NCBI GenBank assembly: GCA_037131955.1
Contig: JBAXQC010000002.1
Location: 1-64,000, forward strand
Direction: 5' to 3'
Source: CAIMMJ01 sp037131955
Lineage (GTDB): Bacteria > Bacteroidota > Bacteroidia > UBA4408
Length of the DNA stretch: 64,000 bases
Position numbers and translations under genes: made by a program. The notes under the pieces were generated by a model, which saw nothing but the letters and a program-made list of their open reading frames with translations, did not search any database and was not told the origin of the DNA. Of the stretch, positions 27,009-35,119 are shown piece by piece. Numbering within the stretch: the stretch's first letter is position 1; every line of letters begins with the position of its first letter.

Positions 27009-27611
27009 TTATTCTATCTTACAATACATTAATCTTTGATCTTCAATGTATCCTTCGTAAATGTCTCCAACGTTAATTTTTCCTACTCCTGCAGGCGTAC
27101 CTGTAAAAATTAAATCTCCTTTGTGTAGTGTTACAAATTTTGAAACATTTTCTATTACAGAAAATATGTCAAATATCATTTCTTTAGAATGTGATTGTTG
27201 AACAGTGCTTTCGTTTTTTTTTAAACAAAAATTATAATCATCCTTGGCATTTATGTCTATAAAATCACCAATAACGGCAGAGTTATCAAAGGATTTGGCT
27301 CTTTCCCAAGGAAGTCCTTTTTGTTTTAAGTGCGTTTGCAAATCTCTGGCTGTAAAATCAATACCAATTGTAATGGCATCAATAAAACTTGGCGCTTCAT
27401 TTTTGGAAACATTTTTTCCTGATTTACATATTCTATAAACTAATTCTCCCTCATAATGAATATCGTTGCTGAAAGAAGGGCAGGGGAATGGCTTGTTACC
27501 TGTTAAAAGTGCAGTTTCAGGCTTAAAAAAAAGTACGGGTTCTGATGGTATTTCATTATTTAGCTCTTTTGCATGTTCGGAATAATTTCTGCCTACACAA
27601 ATAATTTTCAT
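27009..27611 (-). CDS. fumarylacetoacetate hydrolase family protein
   Basis: The 200 residues match the FAH catalytic domain of short 2-keto-acid hydrolases: ICVGRNYSEHAKEL at the N-terminus, the metal-binding HYEGELV, DFTARDLQ, and TPAGVG near the end. Such enzymes cleave C-C bonds in acylpyruvates or decarboxylate oxaloacetate; the exact substrate is open. It is the last gene of an operon with DUF4199 and the glycosyltransferase, 1 nt after the latter. Confidence 0.9.
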   Translation of the reverse strand: MKIICVGRNYSEHAKELNNEIPSEPVLFFKPETALLTGNKPFPCPSFSNDIHYEGELVYRICKSGKNVSKNEAPSFIDAITIGIDFTARDLQTHLKQKGLPWERAKSFDNSAVIGDFIDINAKDDYNFCLKKNESTVQQSHSKEMIFDIFSVIENVSKFVTLHKGDLIFTGTPAGVGKINVGDIYEGYIEDQRLMYCKIE

Positions 27612-27612
27612 A

Positions 27613-28575
27613 CTAATGATTTGTTTTTTGTTCTATTAAGTATTGGTTTCTGAAAGGTGAATTTCTTGCAATTAGCTCGCCCAAAAAACCTCCTAAAAAT
27701 AACTGTGATCCAATTATCATAGAAGTTAGCGCCAAATAAAATAATGGCTGATCGGTAACATCTCTTGGTTTAACGCTTTGTGTTAGGAAATATATTTTTT
27801 CACCAATTAAATAAAAAGCAATAGCAAATCCCAAAAAGAAAAACAATGAACCTAGTGCACCAAAAAAATGCATAGGTCTTTTTCCAAACTTTGAAACAAA
27901 ACCAATTGAAAACAAATCTAAAAATCCATTTAAAAATCGTTCCAATCCAAATTTAGAATAGCCATATTTTCTTGCCTGATGTTGTACGGATTTTTCGCCT
28001 ATTTTATAAAAACCAGCCCACTTTGCAATTACAGGAATGTAGCGGTGCATTTCTCCATAAACCTCTATACTTTTAACTACTTTTTTCTTGTATGCTTTTA
28101 AACCACAATTAAAATCGTGAAGTTCAATTCCACTCATTTTACGTGTTGCCCAATTAAACATTTTGGTGGGTAAAGTTTTGCTTAAGGGATCAAATCTTTT
28201 TTCTTTCCATCCGCTCACCAAATCAAAGTTATCTTCCACAATCATTTTGTATAAATCTGGAATTTCTTCTGGACTGTCTTGTAAATCGGCATCCATGGTT
28301 ATAATTACATTTCCGGAGCACGCTTCAAACCCAACATTAAGAGCTGCTGATTTTCCATAGTTCCTCTGAAACTTTATTCCTTTTGAAGCAGCATCTGATT
28401 GGCAAATTTTTTCGATAATTTTCCATGAATCGTCTTTACTTCCGTCGTCGATAAAAAATATTTCGTGCGAAAAATTATTTTTTTTCATTACCTCTTTAAT
28501 CCAGTTGTGCAATTCTGGCAATGATTCCTCTTCGTTAAAAAGAGGTATTAGAACTGAAATTTGAATGTCATTCAT
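27613..28575 (-). CDS. membrane-anchored family 2 glycosyltransferase (GtrB/DPM1-like)
   Basis: Residues ~1-225 form a GT-A domain (VLIPLFNEEESLPEL, FIDDGSKDDSW, the DxD motif MDADLQDSPEEIP, and the acceptor-side HDFNCGLKAYK). Residues ~230-310 hold two membrane segments. This layout is that of polyprenyl-phosphate glycosyltransferases that load a sugar on undecaprenyl phosphate. The start overlaps the DUF4199 stop by 1 nt (TAATG). The product is a lipid-linked sugar of unknown identity. Confidence 0.93.
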   Translation of the reverse strand: MNDIQISVLIPLFNEEESLPELHNWIKEVMKKNNFSHEIFFIDDGSKDDSWKIIEKICQSDAASKGIKFQRNYGKSAALNVGFEACSGNVIITMDADLQDSPEEIPDLYKMIVEDNFDLVSGWKEKRFDPLSKTLPTKMFNWATRKMSGIELHDFNCGLKAYKKKVVKSIEVYGEMHRYIPVIAKWAGFYKIGEKSVQHQARKYGYSKFGLERFLNGFLDLFSIGFVSKFGKRPMHFFGALGSLFFFLGFAIAFYLIGEKIYFLTQSVKPRDVTDQPLFYLALTSMIIGSQLFLGGFLGELIARNSPFRNQYLIEQKTNH

Positions 28576-29087
28576 TACTCTTCAAAAATATTTTTATCCT
28601 TTTTTAGAATTCCGCTTAAAATTAATCCAATGATCACTCCCCAAATTAAATTGTTCCAATACCTGCCCCAAGCAATTTGAGCAGCATTCATATTTTCTAC
28701 TCCTTCTATCATTTTATCATACATTTCGCTGCTAATTCTGGATTCTAGCTTATCCATATTTTCCATCGTAATTCTTTTTGTTTCGTTTACCAAATCAGGA
28801 CTTACGAACTGCAAATACATAAATATTAAAATAGCAAACAACGATGAGTAAAAAAAAGTAACAAATAAACTAACTCTAAAACTGGTTCCAAAATTTATAT
28901 AACCTGCATTTTCTTTGTCTCTAAAAGTTCTAATCCCTATGTAAATAAAAAAGATTGGAATTATTGCTGTAAAAATATTCCATCCGTTAAAAGGATTTAA
29001 ACCTAGTAGGGTAAACAAAATAAATAGACCAAAACATGCAAGTCCCGCAATGCTTCCGTAGTTGGCTGAGAATTTTATAATATTCAT
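28575..29087 (-). CDS. DUF4199 membrane protein
   Basis: The 170 residues carry four membrane segments (around 10-28, 35-52, 72-92 and 145-163) and a charged central loop (VNETKRITMENMDKLESRIS). This is a typical DUF4199 protein of unknown function, translationally coupled to the glycosyltransferase. It is a paralogue of the gene at 6286-6783, with low visible identity. Confidence 0.8.
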   Translation of the reverse strand: MNIIKFSANYGSIAGLACFGLFILFTLLGLNPFNGWNIFTAIIPIFFIYIGIRTFRDKENAGYINFGTSFRVSLFVTFFYSSLFAILIFMYLQFVSPDLVNETKRITMENMDKLESRISSEMYDKMIEGVENMNAAQIAWGRYWNNLIWGVIIGLILSGILKKDKNIFEE

Positions 29088-29112
29088 TTTTGTAATAAAA
29101 AACTATTGGTTT

Positions 29113-29120
29113 CAAAAGTA
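29113..29120 (-). promoter_or_regulatory. -7 promoter element TACTTTTG
   Basis: A perfect TAnnTTTG on the minus strand, 25 nt before the DUF4199 ATG. It is back to back with the SRP RNA promoter. Confidence 0.55.
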
Positions 29121-29145
29121 TGTTTTTTCAAATGATTTATTATAG

Positions 29146-29176
29146 TTTGATAATACAAAAATTGTAAATACATTTG
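29146..29176 (+). promoter_or_regulatory. consensus promoter TTTG-N19-TACATTTG of the SRP RNA gene
   Basis: TTTG at 29146-29149 is followed after exactly 19 nt by TACATTTG at 29169-29176. Both match the Bacteroidota -33/-7 consensus. The SRP RNA closing helix begins 5 nt later, as expected for the transcription start. Confidence 0.85.
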
Positions 29177-29180
29177 CCGT

Positions 29181-29283
29181 GGGTAAGTCTTTTACGACCA
29201 GCTCCTTTTGAAACTCCCCAGGACGGGAACGTAGCAAGGATAAAAGGTTGAGCGGTGCGATAAAAGTAGCTTACCCTTTTTTT
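29181..29283 (+). ncRNA. ffs: signal recognition particle RNA (4.5S / small SRP RNA)
   Basis: The RNA binds Ffh and guides membrane-protein ribosomes to FtsY (encoded at 47139-48095). The ends pair as GGGTAAG (29181-29187) with CTTACCC (29270-29276). The apical domain IV is visible at about 29216-29239: CCCAGGACGGGAACG then TAGCAAGG, equivalent to the conserved CAGG-GGAA loop-AGCAG core that contacts Ffh and FtsY. The length (~100 nt) fits the bacterial short form, and a run of eight T (29277-29284) follows directly. A minus-strand open frame across this region is antisense and rejected. Confidence 0.9.
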
Positions 29284-29302
29284 TGTACAAAATCTCCTAT
29301 AA

Positions 29303-29336
29303 ATAAAAAAAGCCTCCAACAATGGAGGCTTTTTCT
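29303..29336. terminator. bidirectional intrinsic terminator
   Basis: GCCTCC (29312-29317) and GGAGGC (29324-29329) form a 6-bp G/C-rich stem with loop AACAAT, extended by A/T pairs and flanked by an A run on the left and a T run on the right. It can end the SRP RNA transcript on the plus strand and the DUF4397 gene transcript on the minus strand. Confidence 0.85.
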
Positions 29337-29355
29337 TTTGATTGAACTTAAAAAA

Positions 29356-30363
29356 CTAGTTTTTGATGATCTTATTAATTGTGGCTATTGAACTTACTCT
29401 GTTTTGAATTCTAACAAAATAAGCACCTCTACTTAAACTTTCTAGTGAAAGATTTTCATTCTTATTGTTTACTTCTTTGCTAATAACAACTTTACCGGTT
29501 AGGTCAAGAACTTGAACAATATTTACACCTTCTGGTAAATTGATTAATGATATAATTTCGTTAGCAGGATTTGGAAACAATTCTAAAGATTTGCTATTGA
29601 TGGTCACAGCAGAAGTTGTGTTTGAAAAGGGAACAACAGTTCCATTAACTAGTGCAGCAAACAATCCAAAAGATTCTCCGTTTTGGTTAGCAGATGGATT
29701 TAAAAATCCTGAGGCAAAAACTACTGCAGTTTGATTTGCTAAACCAGAAAGAGGTGCGATAAAGGAGGCAACAACTGTATTGTTATCTGACCCAGGCGTG
29801 ATGTCTAAATTGTAATTTGCAGGAGGCACTGAAATATAATTTGTTAGGTCATTAAACGTTGCATTATCAACAAGTGGTCCGCCATTAGCTAAAACATCTA
29901 CAGTTGGTGCATCTGTAGCTCCATGAAATACTCTAAACTGAGTTTCGCCTGTTACAGTAGAAGCTTCTCTCATTCCGTTTGATAAAAAAAGACTAAATGC
30001 TGTAGAGACAGCGTTGGGGTTGATCGAAAAACTTGCAGGCGCTAAAACACCTTTTGCAATTGCAACATATTTTTCACCTGAGTTTAAAGTTACAGGAAAT
30101 GTTGCCAAAGCTTCGGCTACCGAACTACTTGTTCCCGGGGCAACTGCTACGGAAAGTGGAATACCTGCAGGAACATCTTGGAAAGCTGTGGCAGTTCTAA
30201 AGGCAAAATCGTTTAGGAAAATTGTGCCGTTTACATAAATATCAACAACCGCAGCACTTGGGTCGGCGGAATTGTGAATTACTTGAAGCCTAGCAAATTG
30301 AAATTGAGCGTTGGCGAACAATGTTGTTGCAAAAAATGCAATAGTTAGTAATTTTTTTTTCAT
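29356..30363 (-). CDS. DUF4397 secreted protein with T9SS sorting domain
   Basis: The 335-residue protein has a signal peptide (1-19, ending ANAQ). Two DUF4397 beta-sandwich units follow (ARLQVIHNSADPSAAVVDIYVNG near 24-46, FRVFHGATDAPTVDVLANGG near 143-162). The last ~75 residues are a T9SS type A domain (LFPNPANEIISL, VLDLTGKVV, RGAYFVRI). Surface location is expected; adhesion is a guess. It ends at the bidirectional terminator. Confidence 0.9.
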   Translation of the reverse strand: MKKKLLTIAFFATTLFANAQFQFARLQVIHNSADPSAAVVDIYVNGTIFLNDFAFRTATAFQDVPAGIPLSVAVAPGTSSSVAEALATFPVTLNSGEKYVAIAKGVLAPASFSINPNAVSTAFSLFLSNGMREASTVTGETQFRVFHGATDAPTVDVLANGGPLVDNATFNDLTNYISVPPANYNLDITPGSDNNTVVASFIAPLSGLANQTAVVFASGFLNPSANQNGESFGLFAALVNGTVVPFSNTTSAVTINSKSLELFPNPANEIISLINLPEGVNIVQVLDLTGKVVISKEVNNKNENLSLESLSRGAYFVRIQNRVSSIATINKIIKN

Positions 30364-30470
30364 AGTTTAAAATAAAAAGTTAAAAATTATATAATAGGTT
30401 TACTATTAGTCGCAAACGAATTAAATGAAGAAAAGTTTACAGGCTTTGTTTATTATTTGGTGAATAAATG

Positions 30471-31214
30471 TTAAACAAAAAGTAAACTGAACAACATTCC
30501 CAACAGTATAACTCCAAATTTTTGGAGATTAAATCTATGGCTTTCAGAGGTTTCAAATAAAATGGTAGTGGAAATATGAAGAAAAATACCAACAACTATA
30601 CTCAATAAATAGGTGTGTATTTGCGGAGATATTCCAGAAAGGTATTCATTAAAAAAATAACTTAAACCTAATCCTAATGGCGTAAATAGTGCAAAAACAA
30701 ATAACATTAACCATATCTTATTTTGTTTAATCCCACATTCTTGCAGCACTTGCACTAAGGTTAAGGAAATAGGAATATTATGAACTGAAATTCCAAATAG
30801 CATAGCCAAAATAACTTCAGGTTCACCAGTAGAAGAAAATTTTAAAATTGGTAAGCCTTCAAGCAAGGCATGAGTGCACAAGCCTAACATTAAACCAAGT
30901 GGAATATTATTTTTATGATTATGGTGATGCTGATCTGAGTGCAAATGTTGGTGTCCGTGTTCAATTCCTTCTGAAAAAAACTCCAAAACCAACTGAAACA
31001 TAAATCCTACGATGATAAAAATTCCTGAGTAAGAGCTTTTATGTTCAAAAATTTCTGGCAATAAGGATAAAATAGCTATTCCAAACAAGTAGGCACCAGT
31101 AAAGGCAAGTAATAACTTTTGCTGGAGTATTTTTCCTGGTTTAATAAATAAGGATAAGTATCCACTTAATACAGTAATTACAAACAGAAAAACAGAAGCT
31201 AAGAATGGATTCAT
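30471..31214 (-). CDS. ZIP family metal transporter
   Basis: ZIP proteins import Zn, Fe or other divalent metals across the inner membrane. The 247 residues hold about eight membrane segments, the His-rich cytosolic loop between TM3 and TM4 (HGHQHLHSDQHHHNHK near 96-111), and the metal-binding TM4/TM5 motifs HALLEGLPI and SVHNIPISL (H-x4-P). It lies 2 nt after the methyltransferase gene and is probably cotranscribed. Confidence 0.93.
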   Translation of the reverse strand: MNPFLASVFLFVITVLSGYLSLFIKPGKILQQKLLLAFTGAYLFGIAILSLLPEIFEHKSSYSGIFIIVGFMFQLVLEFFSEGIEHGHQHLHSDQHHHNHKNNIPLGLMLGLCTHALLEGLPILKFSSTGEPEVILAMLFGISVHNIPISLTLVQVLQECGIKQNKIWLMLFVFALFTPLGLGLSYFFNEYLSGISPQIHTYLLSIVVGIFLHISTTILFETSESHRFNLQKFGVILLGMLFSLLFV

Positions 31215-31216
31215 GA

Positions 31217-31969
31217 TTAACTTTTGGAAGCAGGTTTTTGAGCAATAACAATTAATCGCTCCGAACTGTTAGTGTAATCACTTAATTCATAATTACCTTT
31301 TATTGCATTAATTTCAAATCCAACATTTTGCAGCCAATCGATAATTTCATCTTTTTTAATTAATTGAACTTTTTCCTGAAAGTTTAGAACCTTTCCATTG
31401 TCATTAATTTTAATGTCTTTGATGATAAAATTATTTTCTATTTTTTTTTGGATAGCAAATTCAACATTCTCTTTTTTTATAATTTCGGGCGTGGTGTTCT
31501 CTTTGTAATTTGCAACTACACAATTTGAATTTAAAAAATCGAACAAAAAATATCCACCTGGCTTTAAGGCATTAAAAAAATTACTTAGGCAAGCAATGTT
31601 GTCTACTTGTTTTTGAAAGTAGCCAAAACTTGTAAATAAATTAAAAACAGAATCAAAGTAATTAATTCTAAAGGGCAATCTTATGTCGTGTTCAAAGAAA
31701 GAAAGAGAATCGTTTTCAAATTTGCTCGCCTCATTTATGCTTTTTGCAGATAAGTCTATGCCTGTAACATTATAGCCTTGTGAGTTTAAATAAATAGAAT
31801 GTCGGCCTTTGCCACAAGCAGCATCCAAAATTTTACCCATTTTTTTTAAATGAATAAAATCTAACAAATTATTTATAAAAAACTTAGCTTCAGATTCGTT
31901 TCGGTGATTATATAATAGATGATAATAATGAGTATTAAACCAATCTTCAAACCAATCTTTTTTGTTCAT
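31217..31969 (-). CDS. class I SAM-dependent methyltransferase
   Basis: The 250 residues form a Rossmann methyltransferase with motif I LDAACGKGRHS near 48-58, motif II VTGIDLS, and LFTSFGYF with FNALKPGGYFLFDF. The family (Methyltransf_25/11-like) is broad, so the substrate is unknown. It starts an operon with the ZIP transporter. TAATTTCG, a seven-of-eight match to the -7 element, lies about 13 nt upstream of the ATG. Confidence 0.88.
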   Translation of the reverse strand: MNKKDWFEDWFNTHYYHLLYNHRNESEAKFFINNLLDFIHLKKMGKILDAACGKGRHSIYLNSQGYNVTGIDLSAKSINEASKFENDSLSFFEHDIRLPFRINYFDSVFNLFTSFGYFQKQVDNIACLSNFFNALKPGGYFLFDFLNSNCVVANYKENTTPEIIKKENVEFAIQKKIENNFIIKDIKINDNGKVLNFQEKVQLIKKDEIIDWLQNVGFEINAIKGNYELSDYTNSSERLIVIAQKPASKS

Positions 31970-32137
31970 AATATTTCTGCGAAATTACCACAATATTTTT
32001 TTTTAGAGTTTTATTTTCTCTTTTTTGTGTAAGATAAAACACAATAAGATTAAAAATGCTTTATATAGCTGCAAATGAGAATACTATTTTTTATCTATAC
32101 GTTTAAACCTTGTTTAAAAATATAAGTCATAAAAGAG

Positions 32138-32686
32138 ATGCAAGAACAAACCGACGAACAACTTCTAGAAATGTTTAAAAACCAAGACTCTAAAAGTTTT
32201 GCTTTTAACCTTTTGATGAAGAAGTATCAAAAACGAGTTTATTCTCATATACGAAGAATTGTAATCGACCACGACGATACCGATGACATTCTTCAAAATA
32301 CATTTATAAAAGTTTGGTCGCACCTAGATAATTTTAAAGGCGATTCCCAAATTTTTACTTGGATTTATAGAATAGCAACCAACGAAAGCATTACTTTTTT
32401 AAATAAGAAAAAGAGAATATTTTTTCTTCCTATCGTTGACGTAGAGAGCAAAATGAGCAGTAAACTAGAGAGTGATCCTTATTTTACGGGAGACGCAATA
32501 CAGCTAAAGCTGCAAAAGGCAATATTAAAACTTCCCGAAAAACAAAGAATTGTGTTTAATATGAAGTACTACGACGAACTAAAATACGAAGAAATGAGTG
32601 CAGTTTTAGATACTTCTGTGGGTGCTTTAAAGGCATCCTATCATCATGCAGTAAAAAAAATTGAAGAATATTTATTGAACCATTAA
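32138..32686 (+). CDS. ECF-type RNA polymerase sigma factor
   Basis: The 182 residues have sigma region 2 (LMKKYQKRVYSHIRRIV, DDTDDILQNTFIKVW, WIYRIATNE near 20-85) and region 4 (ILKLPEKQRIVFNMKYYDEL, EEMSAVLDTSVGALKASYHHA near 128-170). It recruits RNA polymerase to a small regulon, most likely including its own cassette, which continues with three envelope genes. A near-consensus -7 element TACGTTTA lies at 32098-32105. Confidence 0.95.
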   Translation: MQEQTDEQLLEMFKNQDSKSFAFNLLMKKYQKRVYSHIRRIVIDHDDTDDILQNTFIKVWSHLDNFKGDSQIFTWIYRIATNESITFLNKKKRIFFLPIVDVESKMSSKLESDPYFTGDAIQLKLQKAILKLPEKQRIVFNMKYYDELKYEEMSAVLDTSVGALKASYHHAVKKIEEYLLNH

Positions 32687-32718
32687 ACTATCAAAGAAAA
32701 AAAGAGTCAAAACTTCGA

Positions 32719-33492
32719 ATGAAAAATAAAAACTTAAATATTGAAAATGAAAACCAGCAGTTAAGAGCAATTGCTCCGGTTCTTTTTTCTATATCAAAGA
32801 AAGATGTTTTTTATGTTCACGACAACTATTTTACAGAACTTGACAACAAAGTTGAATTGATGTGTTTAATTAAAAAAATAGATTCGTTTGAAGTTCCCGA
32901 AGGGTATTTTACTATCTTAAATACTGCAATAAATGAGTTGACTTTACAATCAAAAGCAGAAAATTTTTCTGTGCCTGAAAATTATTTCCAGAATTTTCCA
33001 CAGAAAGTGCAAGAGTTGATTCAACCCTCAGCTAAGGGTGTATTTGATTCGCCACAGAATTATTTTGAGAACTTGCCTCGATTAGTTCAGCAAAGAATTT
33101 ATGAGCAAAACAATAAACCAAGATTTTCTTTTCCTGCTCCTGCAAAATACAGTTTGGCTTTTGCAACTGCCTGTGTTTTTTTGTTTGTTTTTATAAGAGG
33201 TTTTTATTTTGAAGAAAAAAAATCTAAATCAATTCCAACAATAGTGGCCAATAAATCAGAAACAAAAGAAAATGTAGAGCCAATAAATATAGAAGTCAAA
33301 GAATCGGCTAAACAAATAATTGAAAGTGAAAACTCTCAAGAAGAGTTACACTACGTTTTAGATGAAATAAACAACGAGGATTTAGAAAATGCAATTGCCG
33401 CTCAACCTAAAGTAAATATTGAGCAAGATGAGTTGTATAATTATTTACTAGAAAGTGGTATTGACGAAACTGCAATAACTGATGCTATTTAA
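32719..33492 (+). CDS. four-repeat single-pass membrane protein, probable anti-sigma factor
   Basis: The 257-residue protein lies 32 nt after the sigma gene. Its N-terminal half holds four copies of a VPxxYF-type motif at 32-38, 58-64, 84-90 and 110-116; the closing Phe residues (38, 64, 90, 116) are exactly 26 residues apart. A single membrane segment spans ~143-164. The C-terminal part is acidic and repeats a Y-x-L-(D/E) ... A-I pattern (YVLDEINNEDLENAI; YLLESGIDETAITDAI). Gene position and topology suggest a cytosolic sigma-binding repeat domain joined to a periplasmic sensor tail. No zinc-finger anti-sigma motif is present. The role is inferred. Confidence 0.8.
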   Translation: MKNKNLNIENENQQLRAIAPVLFSISKKDVFYVHDNYFTELDNKVELMCLIKKIDSFEVPEGYFTILNTAINELTLQSKAENFSVPENYFQNFPQKVQELIQPSAKGVFDSPQNYFENLPRLVQQRIYEQNNKPRFSFPAPAKYSLAFATACVFLFVFIRGFYFEEKKSKSIPTIVANKSETKENVEPINIEVKESAKQIIESENSQEELHYVLDEINNEDLENAIAAQPKVNIEQDELYNYLLESGIDETAITDAI

Positions 33493-33943
33493 AAAAATTA
33501 AAATGTGGTATAACTATAAAATATGGTGGGTGCTAATTTTAACAGGATTTTATTCTGTTGCAGCTTTATCCCAAAATAATGATAAAAAAGAAAAGATAGA
33601 GTCTTTTAAAGTGGCCTTTATTACACAAAAATTAAATTTAACTACCAAAGAAGCACAACTCTTTTGGCCAGTTTATAATGAGTATTTAGATAAAATAGAA
33701 GCTTTAAAAAATGCAAGAAAGAAGGAATTACGCTCAGCAAATATTAATATAGACACTTATTCCGATAAAGATTTAGAATTGATGTTAGACAATGAATTTT
33801 TATCCAAAGAAAAGGAAGTGGAACTGGGGAAAGAGTATTTCAATAAATTCAAAAGTGTTATTCCGGTAAAAAAAGTAATATTGCTCTACAAAGCCGAAGA
33901 TGAATTTAAGAGAGAATTATTGCGTCAAATTTCAGGTAAGTAA
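33482..33943 (+). CDS. Spy/CpxP-like periplasmic protein of the sigma cassette
   Basis: The start overlaps the previous gene by 11 nt. After a signal-anchor-like N-terminus ending ALSQ, the protein (153 residues) has FITQKLNLTTKEAQLFWPVYNEY and long helices, as in Bacteroidota proteins described as sensors of ECF sigma factors and related to the Spy/CpxP LTxxQ fold. It may sense envelope stress or bind unfolded proteins. A start at the ATG 33503 would also give a signal peptide. Confidence 0.75.
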   Translation: MLFKKIKMWYNYKIWWVLILTGFYSVAALSQNNDKKEKIESFKVAFITQKLNLTTKEAQLFWPVYNEYLDKIEALKNARKKELRSANINIDTYSDKDLELMLDNEFLSKEKEVELGKEYFNKFKSVIPVKKVILLYKAEDEFKRELLRQISGK

Positions 33944-33946
33944 AAC

Positions 33947-35107
33947 ATGACTAAAAAAAAATATTACTTCTATATTCTTTCTTTAATCTGTGCGAATTGT
34001 GTTAATGTGTTTTCACAAGAAGTTCAAAAGGACGAGCCCAAACATTATATAAAACCCACCTTTTATCTCAATAGACTTGTTACTGGAAAAAGAACTTTTA
34101 AAACCAACAAAAATGAAAATTACTCATTTGCTCAAAGTAATTTTGGTTTTTATTTTCCCATATACACCAATACTAAGCCAAATGTTGGCGATAAAATAGG
34201 CAGTGTATTTCAAATTATTGGCACCGGAAATGTTTCTAGGGCAACACCAAAATTTAGTTTTGTATCAAGCAAACACACACTAGTACGAACAAATTTTGGA
34301 TTAAGTGCAATACTCAATACGGGAACAAAAAATGTATTTTTTGCCAATTTATTACCCTTTATTGCAGAGGATCGTTCGTCTCTTCAATACAAGCCAAGTG
34401 TAAGGCTCACTTATATGTTTATTTACAATAGAACGGTAAGCGAACGATTTAGTTATCGTATAGGTTATGCAAAAACATATTTGCTTTCGGGCAGGCCAAG
34501 ACAGCCAATTATAGGTTTTAGAATTGGTAAGTTTGATAGGTTCCACTTTAATTTTCAATATCCAAGATTTATTTCATTCGATTGGCCCTTGGACGAACAC
34601 ATTACAATTAGCTTTTTCAACAAAGCTATTGGTGGAATTTACGGAATGAGAAACGTTGAGTTTAGGGGCGATACATATAATTCTATACTGTTTAAAAGAC
34701 AAGAGAAACTTACAGGAGTTGAGTGGGATTACAAATCAGGTAATCTATTTTCATTTTTCTTTTCGGCAGGTTTTGTTGGAAATAACAGCATAATTTTAAA
34801 CGAGGTAAATTCAAGAAAAGTTAATAGTTATTTATTAGATGTAATTAGATCTAACTTTATTGCAGCACGATTAGAACCTTCACTTTTTATTAATTTAGGG
34901 GTGCAATTTAGTTTTGGAAAAGCTAAAAAAATATATAACAATTTATCTATGTACGATGCCATAGACTTAAACACAAATTTTGGAAGTGGCGATAACAACG
35001 ATGCTATGAAATCTGCACCTATACCATACATTCCTTCGCAATTAAAGCTTAAAGCAATACAGTTAAAAGACGTAGAGGATTTGTTTGAGCTGGAGGATAT
35101 AAATTAG
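33947..35107 (+). CDS. outer-membrane beta-barrel-like protein (DUF6268-like)
   Basis: The 386-residue protein has a signal peptide (about 1-23, ending FSQ) and many alternating strands rich in aromatic residues (SNFGFYFPIY, SYRIGYAKTYLL, FSFFFSAGFVG, SLFINLGVQFSFG), which suggests an outer-membrane barrel. A short soluble tail follows the last strand. It lies 3 nt after the Spy-like gene and closes the cassette, so it may be a target or cargo of the sigma response. The family assignment is tentative. Confidence 0.7.
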   Translation: MTKKKYYFYILSLICANCVNVFSQEVQKDEPKHYIKPTFYLNRLVTGKRTFKTNKNENYSFAQSNFGFYFPIYTNTKPNVGDKIGSVFQIIGTGNVSRATPKFSFVSSKHTLVRTNFGLSAILNTGTKNVFFANLLPFIAEDRSSLQYKPSVRLTYMFIYNRTVSERFSYRIGYAKTYLLSGRPRQPIIGFRIGKFDRFHFNFQYPRFISFDWPLDEHITISFFNKAIGGIYGMRNVEFRGDTYNSILFKRQEKLTGVEWDYKSGNLFSFFFSAGFVGNNSIILNEVNSRKVNSYLLDVIRSNFIAARLEPSLFINLGVQFSFGKAKKIYNNLSMYDAIDLNTNFGSGDNNDAMKSAPIPYIPSQLKLKAIQLKDVEDLFELEDIN

Positions 35108-35119
35108 TGTTACACCAAA

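Noticed and set aside
29140..29322. 60-residue minus-strand open frame
   Set aside because: It is antisense to the SRP RNA gene and its terminator; no family resemblance.
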